From assembly GCA_965237725.1 (NCBI GenBank), contig OZ250151.1:2418001-2482000 (forward strand): 64,000 bases of DNA. The letters run 5' to 3'. Under the pieces are notes generated by a model. It ran no database searches, was not told the origin of the DNA, and worked only from the letters and a program-made list of their open reading frames with translations. Numbering within the stretch: the first letter of the stretch is position 1; each line of letters starts with the position of its first letter. Of this stretch, positions 18,980-28,095 are shown piece after piece. The stretch comes from G965237725 sp965237725. Its GTDB lineage: Bacteria; Pseudomonadota; Gammaproteobacteria; Arenicellales; Poriferihabitantaceae. The position numbers and the translations under genes are program-made.

Positions 18980-20095
18980 TCAGCTGGTTGCAGATTTTAT
19001 CAAATCGATGATTTTTCCTTGATCACTTTCCTGCAGATAAGGATGGATGGGCAAGCTAATCACTTCTTTGGCCAACATGTCGGAAATCGGCATATCTTCT
19101 CCACCACCTACTGCGTCTTTGAAGGCTGGTTGTCTATGCAGCGGCGCTGGATAATAAACCGCACAAGGCACACTGTTTTCCTGCAACAACTCTCTAATTC
19201 GATCACGTTTGCTCGATCGAATGGTATATACCGCCCAGGCACTTTGATATCCTGCAGGAATCATCGGGGTGATGACATTGTCCTTTAATTCGTTATGGTA
19301 ATTATTTGCCACCATCTGTCTTTGCGCCAGTTCCTGATCAAATATTTTTAACTTGCAGCTTAAAATAGCTGCCTGTAATGTGTCGAGTCTTCCTGTAATT
19401 CCGATTCGAACATTTTCATATTGGCTCACACCTTTTCCATGAAATCGAATTGATTCAAGAACACCCGCAGTTTCAGCATCATTGGTGAACACCGCGCCGC
19501 CGTCCCCATAACAACCAAGGGGCTTTGCCGGAAAAAAACTGGTGGCAGAAATATCTCCAAAATTACCTGCCTTTTTATCTTTATAATGTGCTCCAAAACT
19601 TTGTGCTGCGTCACTTAAAATAAACAGGTCGTATTTGTCAGCAATGGTCTGGATAGCATCATAATCCGCAGGTAATCCAAACAAGTCCACCGGAATAATG
19701 CCTTTCAATTTAAGTTTTCCATCTCGGTTAACTTTCTCGATCGCACCTTCGAGCTGATTAGCATCGATGTTAAAAGTAGATTCATCGACATCAACGAAAA
19801 CCGTTGTAGCGCCCAGCAACTGAATCACTTCCGCAGTAGCAACAAAAGTAAATGGCGGTGCAATAATGGCATCTCCCGGCCCGACACCATAGGCCATTAA
19901 TGCCATCAGCAGGGCATCTGTGCCGCTGGCTGCACTAATCACATGCTTGGCGCCGCAATAGTCGCCGAGTTGTTTTTCCAACTCCCCAACTTCAGGGCCC
20001 ATAATAAATTGTTTGTGGCCTAATACCTTGTCTATGGCACTTCGAACTTCAGTATCAATGGATTCGAGTTGCGCATCTAAATCGACAAATTTCAT
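18980..20095 (-). CDS. DegT/DnrJ/EryC1/StrS-family sugar aminotransferase
   Basis: PLP enzymes of this family transaminate keto-sugar nucleotides. The 371-residue protein has the family start (MKFVDLDAQ), the SGTDALLMALMA segment, the DAAQSFGA motif with the PLP-contacting Asp, and the Schiff-base Lys in SFFPAKPLGCYGDGG. The closest functional relatives by motif are aminotransferases for amino-sugar building blocks such as WbpE or DesV types; the substrate is not decidable here. It precedes the sugar-phosphate transferase gene on the same strand. Confidence 0.93.
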   Translation of the reverse strand: MKFVDLDAQLESIDTEVRSAIDKVLGHKQFIMGPEVGELEKQLGDYCGAKHVISAASGTDALLMALMAYGVGPGDAIIAPPFTFVATAEVIQLLGATTVFVDVDESTFNIDANQLEGAIEKVNRDGKLKLKGIIPVDLFGLPADYDAIQTIADKYDLFILSDAAQSFGAHYKDKKAGNFGDISATSFFPAKPLGCYGDGGAVFTNDAETAGVLESIRFHGKGVSQYENVRIGITGRLDTLQAAILSCKLKIFDQELAQRQMVANNYHNELKDNVITPMIPAGYQSAWAVYTIRSSKRDRIRELLQENSVPCAVYYPAPLHRQPAFKDAVGGGEDMPISDMLAKEVISLPIHPYLQESDQGKIIDLIKSATS

Positions 20096-20119
20096 GCTTT
20101 TAAAATTCCTGATCTGGTT

Positions 20120-20896
20120 TTAGTTTTGAAACGCTGATAACACCGCTTCCTGGCTAGGTATTTTGCTCGCGCTATACCCCAATCGCCCTGGTTGCTTGAT
20201 TTCGCTATCGTACATTAGTGTAGCCGCGCCGGGCACCGGTAATTGTAGCTGCACACCACAAACATTTTCCAATTCGCTTTGAGGGTCTCGGTCGAATAAC
20301 CCGGTAACGTCACTTTGCCAACTATGATGATTGAGATCAACAAACAAATTGGCATGATTCATGTTGTATCGTATCCCCACGCCAAGAACTTTGCCATAAG
20401 CTTCTTTTCTGGTCCAAGCGGCTAGCATGGCATCATTACGCCCGGATTCTGGCACCGTGTCCCAACTGGATATTTCCTCAGCTGACAGAATTCGCTTGGC
20501 CATTGCCTCATAGCTGATTTTGCGCGGAAATATTTCTAGATCCACACCCAACGCACGATTCCAGGCGATGCCATACAACGCATGCCCCATTGACAAGGTA
20601 TAGTTGAAAGTCAGTTCACCTTGTTCCACCGCGTTCATCAGTTTTGGCTTGCCGCGTTGTCCGTATCCGAACGCCAGATCCTGATTGTCAATACCGGTAT
20701 ATCCGGACATCAGAGCGCGCAAACCTATCCTGCCACCGAGGTACAGCTGGCGGTGGTGTTTGCTGATTATTCCCATGGATCGGGAAATTTCCCCATCACC
20801 GAGCAAGTCTTGCGGGTTATATAGGTCGGATCCGAAAACCTTATTTAGGTCAAGCAGCCAGAGATGAATTTCATTTTCCCTCAATTGCCGATCCAT
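20120..20896 (-). CDS. 4'-phosphopantetheinyl transferase (Sfp type)
   Basis: This enzyme activates acyl- or peptidyl-carrier proteins by attaching the phosphopantetheine arm of CoA. The signature motifs are GVDLEIF (metal-binding Asp/Glu) and AWTRKEAYGKVLG, the WxxKEA motif. The frame extends upstream to 20971, but that would overlap the small gene behind it by 26 bases; the Met at 20896 gives 258 residues and puts the family's usual first strand (IHLWLLDL) near the N-terminus. Both starts have weak ribosome-binding sites. No carrier-protein megasynthase is present in this window, so its partner lies elsewhere. Confidence 0.9.
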   Translation of the reverse strand: MDRQLRENEIHLWLLDLNKVFGSDLYNPQDLLGDGEISRSMGIISKHHRQLYLGGRIGLRALMSGYTGIDNQDLAFGYGQRGKPKLMNAVEQGELTFNYTLSMGHALYGIAWNRALGVDLEIFPRKISYEAMAKRILSAEEISSWDTVPESGRNDAMLAAWTRKEAYGKVLGVGIRYNMNHANLFVDLNHHSWQSDVTGLFDRDPQSELENVCGVQLQLPVPGAATLMYDSEIKQPGRLGYSASKIPSQEAVLSAFQN

Positions 20897-20945
20897 GCTG
20901 GCGATTTGCCAATTCAGATTCCGCTCAGCTACAGCCGACGCCGAA

Positions 20946-21173
20946 TTACCATGTGTCAAATATCGGTCCAAAATTATTTATTTGTGCGAGGGCTGTTTCT
21001 TCTACCGAGGCATCATACCCTTTTTGCTTTTTCTCAATGATGCGATGTTGCAAACCCTGCTTGTCGAACAAATAAGTTGTCGAAGACAGATGTAATTCCA
21101 CCACAAACCCCTCTCCGGGAATATTGTATATCCCGCCAAGTTCCGCCGTTTCACTTATGTCGATTTCAGTCAC
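20946..21173 (-). CDS. Small hypothetical protein, 75 residues
   Basis: The product is not recognised. The frame has a plausible protein composition (beta-rich, balanced charge, GGIYNIPGEGF segment) and lies directly upstream of the phosphopantetheinyl transferase on the same strand, overlapping its longest possible frame. It begins 23 bases from the edge of the short mobile element at 21197. It could be a remnant of a longer gene disturbed by that element. Confidence 0.45.
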   Translation of the reverse strand: MTEIDISETAELGGIYNIPGEGFVVELHLSSTTYLFDKQGLQHRIIEKKQKGYDASVEETALAQINNFGPIFDTW

Positions 21174-21196
21174 TAATACTTCAACCTGATTGTTCT

Positions 21197-21390
21197 AAGG
21201 AGCCTCTGATTAAAACTGGGCAGATCAAGTTGCCACTTATAAATGGCACTGGGAAAATGATCAAGTTCAAGGCGCGAAACGCACGCCCAAGTCAAATAAG
21301 CTTGGGCACGGCTATTGCGAAGTTTTGCAACGCAGAAATTGATCATTTTAAACGCAAATTGACTGTTCATGTTTTGATCAGAGGCTCCTT
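21197..21390. mobile_element. MITE-like element, copy 1 (194 bp, imperfect terminal inverted repeats, TA-flanked)
   Basis: The ends AAGGAGCCTCTGAT (21197-21210) and its exact complement (21377-21390) form terminal inverted repeats; the similarity continues imperfectly for about 38 bases. Taking AGGAGCC as the outermost bases, a TA dinucleotide sits outside each end, as expected for elements that duplicate TA (IS630/Tc1-like). There is no transposase gene. The interior shares blocks with the element at 50916, for example CTTGATCATTTT-like and CGGAATAGCC-like stretches in the opposite orientation. The right TA and first element base make up the ilvA stop codon. Confidence 0.75.
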
Positions 21391-22939
21391 AACGTAAAAA
21401 CAGACTATACACCGGATTTTCAGTTTCTTCGCGGTAAGCATATCCGAGCTGTTTTAAAAATGCGTTGAATGCCCCCCGACTGGCATTTGGCACCTGGATT
21501 CCACACAACACCCGACCAAAGTCCGAGCCATGGTTTCGATAATGAAATAATGTGATATTCCAGCTTGTGCCGATTTGATCGAGAAAATTTCCCAATGCCC
21601 CGGGGCGCTCTGGAAACTCGAAGCTGAAAATCCGCTCATTGGTCAGTTCGGGCACCCGTCCCCCAACCATATACCGCCCATGGATCTTGGCAAGCTCGTT
21701 GTCGGTCAGATCGATGCTGGGTATTCCCCGGGATTCGAGTTTCTTAATTAATTCTCCAATTTCATTGAGTTTCTTGATTTGCACACCAAGAAATATGTGG
21801 GCTTCTTTGTCATTGGAATATCGATAATTAAATTCCGACACACTTCGTTTACCCAGTGCACGATAGAAACGTCGAAAACTGCCCCGGGATTCGGGAATGG
21901 TAACCGCGATTATCGCCTCTCGTTTTTCCCCAATCTCGGCGCGTTCTGATACATGCCTTAATCGATCAAAGTTCATATTTGCACCGGAGGCAATGGCAAC
22001 CAGGCTCATCCGAGCGGGTTTCTTTTTATTCGAATGAATGCCATAACCATTGTCTTTCATCCAGCGTTTGATCCCGGCAATGCCCAATGCACCGGATGGC
22101 TCTACAATTGTCCGGGTGTCTTCACATATATCTTTGATTGCTGCACACAATTCATCCGTAGAAACTCTAACCACTTCATCAACAAAGTCCCGGCAAATTT
22201 TAAAATTTTCCTTGCCAACCTGTTTGACCGCCACACCGTCGGCAAAAATTCCGACTTTTTTCAGAACCACTCGTTTGTTCGCTTTCAATGATTGATACAG
22301 GGCATCAGATTCATAAGGTTCAACACCAATAACCTTAATCTCTGGCCGCAATTGCTTGATATAGGCGGCAACCCCTGAAATCAATCCGCCGCCGCCAACC
22401 GGCACAAAAACCGCATCCAGACTGCTCGGGTGTTGTTTCAAAATTTCCAGCCCTACAGTGCCCTGGCCGGCGATAATCAACGGGTCATCAAATGCACTGA
22501 TAAACACCCGCTTCTGCTTTTTACACACCAACTGCGCATAGTCATAGGCTTCCTGATAGGAATCCCCGGTTAATTTAATTTTTGCCCTCCATTGTCGTAC
22601 TGCCTCAACTTTTATGGTTGGCGTGGTAACCGGCATAACGATGAGCGCTTCACAACCCAGCTGCCGGGCGCTCATGGCAACACCCTGGGCATGGTTTCCC
22701 GCTGAAGCCACAACCACCCCGCGAGACAGTTCCCTGGGGCTCAGGCTGATCATTTTATTGTATGCGCCGCGAATTTTGTAACAGAAAATTGGCTGGGTAT
22801 CTTCGCGCTTCAGGAAAACGTTTGCGCCCAGACGATCAGACAAGCGTTGAGCCTGATCCAAATCGGTTTCCTTGGCCACCTCGTAGACCCTGGAATTGAG
22901 TATGGCCTTAAGATAGTTTGCTGGATAGTCCTTTGACAT
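21389..22939 (-). CDS. ilvA: Threonine ammonia-lyase, biosynthetic long form
   Basis: IlvA deaminates threonine to 2-oxobutanoate, the first step of isoleucine synthesis. The 516-residue protein matches the long, feedback-regulated form: an N-terminal PLP domain with the Schiff-base Lys in CYKIRGAYNKM and the glycine-rich VPVGGGGLISG loop, then two ACT-like regulatory domains from about residue 330 (RAEIGEKREAIIAVTIPE and NERIFSFEFPERPGALG). The stop codon TAA is partly supplied by the adjacent MITE-like element. It is divergent from the pcm-like gene. Confidence 0.97.
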   Translation of the reverse strand: MSKDYPANYLKAILNSRVYEVAKETDLDQAQRLSDRLGANVFLKREDTQPIFCYKIRGAYNKMISLSPRELSRGVVVASAGNHAQGVAMSARQLGCEALIVMPVTTPTIKVEAVRQWRAKIKLTGDSYQEAYDYAQLVCKKQKRVFISAFDDPLIIAGQGTVGLEILKQHPSSLDAVFVPVGGGGLISGVAAYIKQLRPEIKVIGVEPYESDALYQSLKANKRVVLKKVGIFADGVAVKQVGKENFKICRDFVDEVVRVSTDELCAAIKDICEDTRTIVEPSGALGIAGIKRWMKDNGYGIHSNKKKPARMSLVAIASGANMNFDRLRHVSERAEIGEKREAIIAVTIPESRGSFRRFYRALGKRSVSEFNYRYSNDKEAHIFLGVQIKKLNEIGELIKKLESRGIPSIDLTDNELAKIHGRYMVGGRVPELTNERIFSFEFPERPGALGNFLDQIGTSWNITLFHYRNHGSDFGRVLCGIQVPNASRGAFNAFLKQLGYAYREETENPVYSLFLR

Positions 22940-23193
22940 GTTTAAACTCTATTAAAATATTTACTGGAATATTGACCGACACAACGCCTTTTCGCAGGTC
23001 GGTTTAGTGTCGGGAATTATAAACTAAGCAACTGAGAATTCCTTTTAATTATGCAACATCAGCGTCATCGGATATCCAGAAATTGAAATTCGTAAGCAGT
23101 CAAAAAAGAACCTCGGCAAACGGTATATTCCTGATTAATTTTGATAAGATACCTTGAATTCATTTTCAGCTTACAGAATCAAATATAAATTTT

Positions 23194-23847
23194 ATGGATT
23201 ACGAAATTGCCCGCGCTAACATGATCGAACAACAGATTCGACCATGGAATGTTTTACAAGTCCAAACTCTGAATGCACTGAATTCCGTCAGGCGCGAAGA
23301 CTTCGTTCCAGAGCAATACAAGGATCGGGCTTTTGCTGATGTGCAAATACCTATCGGTGACGATGAAGTGATGCTGGAACCCAAGCTCGGCGCGCGAATG
23401 ATTGAATCCCTGGATATAAAGCCTGATCACAGAATACTGGAAATAGGCACCGGCACTGGTTATTTGACCGCTTTAATGGCATCCATGGGCGCTCATGTTA
23501 CCAGCATTGAAATTGATCAAAGCCTTTCCACCCAAGCCGGGATTAATCTGGCCATGGCCGGAATCACCAATGTGGAACTTGTGTACAACGATTGCTTTGC
23601 AGTTTTTCAGGACCGTAAATATCCAAGTAACAAATTTGACCGGGTGCTGATTTCCGGATCGGTTGTTTCATTGGATCAGACTTTCTGCAGCCTGATCCAT
23701 GAATCCGGGTGGGTTGTCGGCATAGAAGGAAACGACCCGGCAATGTGCGTGGTGCTTGGTCAGCATGACGGCGCGAAACGCGGACTGTTTGAAACCAGTG
23801 TGCCGCGGTTACGAAATATCAATGAAAGCCCCACATTTACTTTCTAA
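23194..23847 (+). CDS. Protein-L-isoaspartate O-methyltransferase family protein
   Basis: The 217-residue protein has the SAM-binding motif LEIGTGTGYLTALMA and the N-terminal substrate segment (QQIRPWNV, REDFVP) of the Pcm family. It belongs to the subgroup often found just upstream of tolC in gammaproteobacteria, as here (5 bases between stop and tolC start). Whether it repairs isoaspartate like classical Pcm is not certain. Confidence 0.9.
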   Translation: MDYEIARANMIEQQIRPWNVLQVQTLNALNSVRREDFVPEQYKDRAFADVQIPIGDDEVMLEPKLGARMIESLDIKPDHRILEIGTGTGYLTALMASMGAHVTSIEIDQSLSTQAGINLAMAGITNVELVYNDCFAVFQDRKYPSNKFDRVLISGSVVSLDQTFCSLIHESGWVVGIEGNDPAMCVVLGQHDGAKRGLFETSVPRLRNINESPTFTF

Positions 23848-23852
23848 ATATC

Positions 23853-25181
23853 ATGAATAAATTTCAGTCTAGTATCATTTCCCTGGGCACGCTTGTGTTC
23901 ACAGTGATTTCAGGGGGCACTGCCCAAACGAGCTTTGCTGCGGATTTATGGGAGATATATGAACTGGCGCTTGCAAGCGATCCGGGTTACCGCGCTGCGG
24001 CTCTTAACCACGAGGCGACGCTGTTGAATTTACCTTTAGCAAAATCGGGATTTAAACCGTCGCTATCAACCAGCGCGGTACTGGGGCGACAAACTACCGA
24101 TATTAGAGGCCCCGATGTCACTTCTGACGAAAACCAGTATAGCATTGACGCCAGCTTGCCGCTGTATGATAAATCCAAACGTCTGGAAATAACCCAAAGC
24201 CGGTATGCAACAGAAATTTCTGCGCTACAGCTCCTCGACGAAAAGCATCGACTGATGCTCGAAGTAGCAAACCGCTATTTTAATTTACTTGCCGGTCAGG
24301 ATGCCCGAGAGGTTGCACGGCTGGAAAAAATTGCGATCAAACGACAAATGGATTTTGCCAGCGAACGCCTCGAAGTGGGTCTCGGCACCCGAACTGATCT
24401 GTTCGATGCCAAGGCGCGATTCAAACAGGCCGAAGCCAATGAAATTCAAGCCCAGAATAAAATCAACAACGATATAGCATTACTCAAACAGCTGATTGGC
24501 AGCACCCCGGAGGCCCTGGCAACTTTGAGTGATACAGCACCGCTGGACTTGCCCTTGCCAAACGACGTGGATGCCTGGATCGATGTATCATCAAATGGCA
24601 ATGTGCCTTTAAATATTGAAACCCTGAACCTGGAAATTGCCAGGGCGGAAATTGATAAACAAAGAAGCGCGCGAAGGCCAACTCTGGATCTCACCGCCAG
24701 TCACCGCATTCGAGAATCCGGCGCAAATTTTTCATCCAATTCGGAAACCAATACGTCCACAGTTGGGATAACCCTGACCTTTCCGATATATCTCGGCGGC
24801 ACCATCAACCTGCGTACCAAACAGGCCGGATTTCAGTTTAATCGAAATGAACAATTACTCGAACAGGCTAAACGGCAGGCTGCCACCGAAACCACTACCG
24901 CGTTTTTGGCGGTATCCAGTGGGGTTAGTCAGGTGGAAGCGCTGGCTGACGCAATCACCGCAGGAGAAAGTGCGCTGGAAGCAAAAGAAGAAGGTTTTTA
25001 TGCCGGACTGACCACCAATATCGATGTCCTCGATGCTCAGCGGGATTTGTCGCGTTCACGCACGGATTACTTGCGCGCCCGGTACACCTATATCCTGTCT
25101 GTACTTGATCTCGAAAGATCAACCGGCCAGCTTGATGAAGAAGATATCAAGCGCATAAACAGCTGGCTCGAATCTTCATAA
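23853..25181 (+). CDS. tolC: TolC family outer-membrane efflux channel
   Basis: TolC forms the outer-membrane and periplasmic tunnel for type I secretion and RND/ABC efflux pumps. The 442-residue protein has a signal peptide of about 30 residues ending near SFAAD, then two OEP repeats: LWEIYELALASDPGYRAA in the first, long coiled-coil helices, and the DVLDAQRDLSRSRTDYLRARYTYILSVLDLE segment in the second. It is translated directly after the pcm-like gene. Partner pump genes are not in this window. Confidence 0.95.
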   Translation: MNKFQSSIISLGTLVFTVISGGTAQTSFAADLWEIYELALASDPGYRAAALNHEATLLNLPLAKSGFKPSLSTSAVLGRQTTDIRGPDVTSDENQYSIDASLPLYDKSKRLEITQSRYATEISALQLLDEKHRLMLEVANRYFNLLAGQDAREVARLEKIAIKRQMDFASERLEVGLGTRTDLFDAKARFKQAEANEIQAQNKINNDIALLKQLIGSTPEALATLSDTAPLDLPLPNDVDAWIDVSSNGNVPLNIETLNLEIARAEIDKQRSARRPTLDLTASHRIRESGANFSSNSETNTSTVGITLTFPIYLGGTINLRTKQAGFQFNRNEQLLEQAKRQAATETTTAFLAVSSGVSQVEALADAITAGESALEAKEEGFYAGLTTNIDVLDAQRDLSRSRTDYLRARYTYILSVLDLERSTGQLDEEDIKRINSWLESS

Positions 25182-25233
25182 TAATCCCTATTGGCCCTAT
25201 TGGCCTAACAGCGATTTCGGAGTAAGCCGTCTG

Positions 25234-26685
25234 TCAGCTTTTCCAGAATACCGGGGATATCAAAACCAGCAGGGTAAATAATTCCAGCCTGCCCAGCAAC
25301 ATTGCAAATGTCAGCACAACTTTTCCAGGATCGGTGATGCTGGCATAGTTGTGTGAAACATCTCCAAGACCCGGCCCCAGATTGTTCAGACAAGCGGTTA
25401 CTGCGGTAAAAGCGGTGAGTAAATCGCAACCCGTGGCGAGCATCAAAATCAACAGGATGGCGAAGCTGAAAATATATAGAGACAAAAATCCCCAAACCGC
25501 ATTAACCACATTGTCGGGCACGGGTTTGCCGCCCAGCTTAATCGGAATCAGGGCGCTGGGGTGAACTAATCTGGAAATTTCCCGGGTCCCCTGCTTGAAT
25601 AACAGGGTCATGCGAATAATTTTCATCCCCCCGGCGGTGGATCCGGCACACCCCCCTGCGGTGCTCAATAAGATCAGCAGCACTGGGATAAATGTTGGCC
25701 ACAGCGAAAAATCTGTGGTGGCAAATCCCGTTGTGGTGACAATGGAAACCACCTGAACTATGTCCTGTATCAAACTGGTGTCGAGATTTTCGTAGGTATC
25801 GTGCCTTACCAGCATGAATACGGTAACGATGACAGCAGACAATATCAGGCCAAAATATACTTTTGCTTCCGGGTCTTTGAGATATACCGAAACCTGTCTG
25901 AATCGAAACGCGGAAAAATGTAAGGCAAAATTCAAACCCGCCAGAATCATAAACAGGGTGGCGATGCCATAAACCGCATTGTTCTGGAAAAATCCCAGGC
26001 TTTGGTTATGGGTAGAGAAACCGCCGATAGCGATGGTGGAAAAGGCATGACAGATGGCATCGAATCCAGACATGCCAGCGAAATAATAGGACAGGCCGCA
26101 AACAAGGGTCAGTCCGATATAGATATACCAGATTGCTTTCGCGGTTTCGGTTAAGCGCGGGGTTAATTTATTATCCTTGATTGGACCTGCAGTTTCCGCT
26201 CGATAGAGCTGCATACCACCAACCCCAAGGGCCGGCATTACCGCCACCGCAAGCACAATGATCCCCATGCCACCGAGCCATTGCAATTGCTGACGGTAAT
26301 ACAGCACCGAAAAAGGCAATTCGTCAATATCGGTAATTACCGTTGCACCGGTAGTGGTCAGCCCCGAAGTAGATTCGAACAAGGCGTTAATCAGGCCGAT
26401 GGCCATGCTATCCATCAGTAAAAATGGAATTGATGCCATAATCGAAAGTACAACCCAGATTAACACCACTACTACAAATCCGTTTCTGAATCGCAAATCC
26501 CCCTTAAATTGCCTGGCGGGGAGCCAGAAAATGATGCCGACGGAGAGGATGATCAGGAATGCGCTGATGAAAGGCTGGTGAACGCCATCGCCGTACCACA
26601 AAGATACTGCAACTGGCGGCAGCAGAGTGGTGCTGAATATGGCAATCAAAGTGCCGAGAATTTTTAATACGCCCAGAACTTGCAT
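25234..26685 (-). CDS. trkH: Trk potassium uptake protein TrkH
   Basis: TrkH is the membrane channel subunit of the Trk K+ uptake system, gated by TrkA. The 483-residue protein has the repeated membrane-pore-membrane pattern with selectivity-loop sequences TSGLTTTGATV, STIAIGGFSTHN, TTTGFATTDFSLWP and CLNNLGPGLGDV. It lies immediately downstream of trkA (11 bases apart). Confidence 0.97.
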   Translation of the reverse strand: MQVLGVLKILGTLIAIFSTTLLPPVAVSLWYGDGVHQPFISAFLIILSVGIIFWLPARQFKGDLRFRNGFVVVVLIWVVLSIMASIPFLLMDSMAIGLINALFESTSGLTTTGATVITDIDELPFSVLYYRQQLQWLGGMGIIVLAVAVMPALGVGGMQLYRAETAGPIKDNKLTPRLTETAKAIWYIYIGLTLVCGLSYYFAGMSGFDAICHAFSTIAIGGFSTHNQSLGFFQNNAVYGIATLFMILAGLNFALHFSAFRFRQVSVYLKDPEAKVYFGLILSAVIVTVFMLVRHDTYENLDTSLIQDIVQVVSIVTTTGFATTDFSLWPTFIPVLLILLSTAGGCAGSTAGGMKIIRMTLLFKQGTREISRLVHPSALIPIKLGGKPVPDNVVNAVWGFLSLYIFSFAILLILMLATGCDLLTAFTAVTACLNNLGPGLGDVSHNYASITDPGKVVLTFAMLLGRLELFTLLVLISPVFWKS

Positions 26686-26696
26686 AGCTATCTAAC

Positions 26697-28073
26697 CTAA
26701 AAGAAGGTTGCGGACACCTGAAACAGTTTTTCGACGTCGGGAATTTTTCGCTTATCGATGACAAATATAATCACATGATCGCCATCTTCAATCACAACAT
26801 CATCGTCCAGGCTAAGCAATTCATTGGCGCGCATGATCGCCCCAATGGTTGCGCCTTTGGGCAGTTTTATATCGGCCAGTTTACGGCCTACTATTTTTGA
26901 TGTCTTTTTATCGCCGTGGGCCACGGCCTCTATGGCCTCAGCTACACCGCGGCGAAGAGAATGCGCCGCCACCACATCTCCTCGTCTTACATGGGATAAC
27001 AATGCACTCACCGTACTCAACCGCGGTGAAATTGCGATATCCAACACGCTGCTTTCGATTAGCTCAATGTAAGCCGCACGATTGACGATGGCCATTGCAC
27101 GCCTGGCACCCAGTCTTTTGGCCAGCATTGCAGATAAAATATTCGCTTCATCTTCATTGGTCAGCGAGCAAAACAATTCCATACCATCTATATTTTCCTG
27201 AACCAGTAAATCTTCGTCTGCGGCGTCACCGTGTAACACTACGGTATTTTCGAGCTGCTCGGAAACTCGTCGTGCGCGCATCGCATCACGTTCAATTAAT
27301 TTAACCTTAAATCCACGGCTCTCCAGTGACTTCGCCAGTCCAGCGCCAATATTGCCTGCGCCGGCGATCATCACCTTCTTGCCACCTTCCTCGATGCTGC
27401 GAAGTTCCTGCATCACCTTTTTAATATCTTCCTGGGTAGCAATGAAAAACACTTCATCATCCGCTTCGATAATGGTTTTACCCGTGGGGATAATTGCCCG
27501 GTCATGTCGGTATATCGCCGCCACACGGGTTTTAACCGAAGGCAAATGATCCTTGAGATCTTTTAGTTCGTGACCAACCAGTGCGCCGCCGTGGAACGCT
27601 TTTAGTCCCACCAGCCGAATTTTCCCACCGGCAAAATCGATAACCTGCAATGCCCCAGGATACTCAATCAGGCGTTGGATTTGATTGGTAAGAATTTGCT
27701 CGGGACTGATTAATACATCGATGGGGATGGATTCTTTACAGAACAACTCAGGGTGGTCGAGAAAATCAGAGGATCGCACCCGGGCAATTTTAGTTGGGGT
27801 ATGAAACAAAGTATGGGCAACCTGGCATGCGACCATGTTGACCTCGTCAGAATTGGTCACCGCCAGCAGTAAATCCACGTCATCAACCCCTGCCTGTTTA
27901 AGCACTTCGGGGGATGCTGCATTGCCCTGCACCGTTCGAATATCCATTCGATCCTGCATCATATTAAGCACATCGCGATCCTCATCGATGACGGTAATGT
28001 CATTTTCTTCTCTGGAAAGAATTTCAGCGATTGATGCCCCTACCGTACCGCCGCCAAGAATGGCAATTTTCAT
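26697..28073 (-). CDS. trkA: Trk system regulatory protein TrkA
   Basis: TrkA is the peripheral, nucleotide-binding regulator of TrkH. The 458-residue protein has two RCK halves: the first begins MKIAILGGGTVGASIAEIL with the Rossmann glycine motif, the second has VMIAGAGNIGAGLAKSLE at about residue 233. Each is followed by an RCK-C region (KDLKDHLPSVKTRVAAIYR and KLADIKLPKGATIGAIMR). It sits between rsmB and trkH, as in many gammaproteobacteria. Confidence 0.97.
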   Translation of the reverse strand: MKIAILGGGTVGASIAEILSREENDITVIDEDRDVLNMMQDRMDIRTVQGNAASPEVLKQAGVDDVDLLLAVTNSDEVNMVACQVAHTLFHTPTKIARVRSSDFLDHPELFCKESIPIDVLISPEQILTNQIQRLIEYPGALQVIDFAGGKIRLVGLKAFHGGALVGHELKDLKDHLPSVKTRVAAIYRHDRAIIPTGKTIIEADDEVFFIATQEDIKKVMQELRSIEEGGKKVMIAGAGNIGAGLAKSLESRGFKVKLIERDAMRARRVSEQLENTVVLHGDAADEDLLVQENIDGMELFCSLTNEDEANILSAMLAKRLGARRAMAIVNRAAYIELIESSVLDIAISPRLSTVSALLSHVRRGDVVAAHSLRRGVAEAIEAVAHGDKKTSKIVGRKLADIKLPKGATIGAIMRANELLSLDDDVVIEDGDHVIIFVIDKRKIPDVEKLFQVSATFF

Positions 28074-28095
28074 AATTTAATTCCGAAACTAGAGG

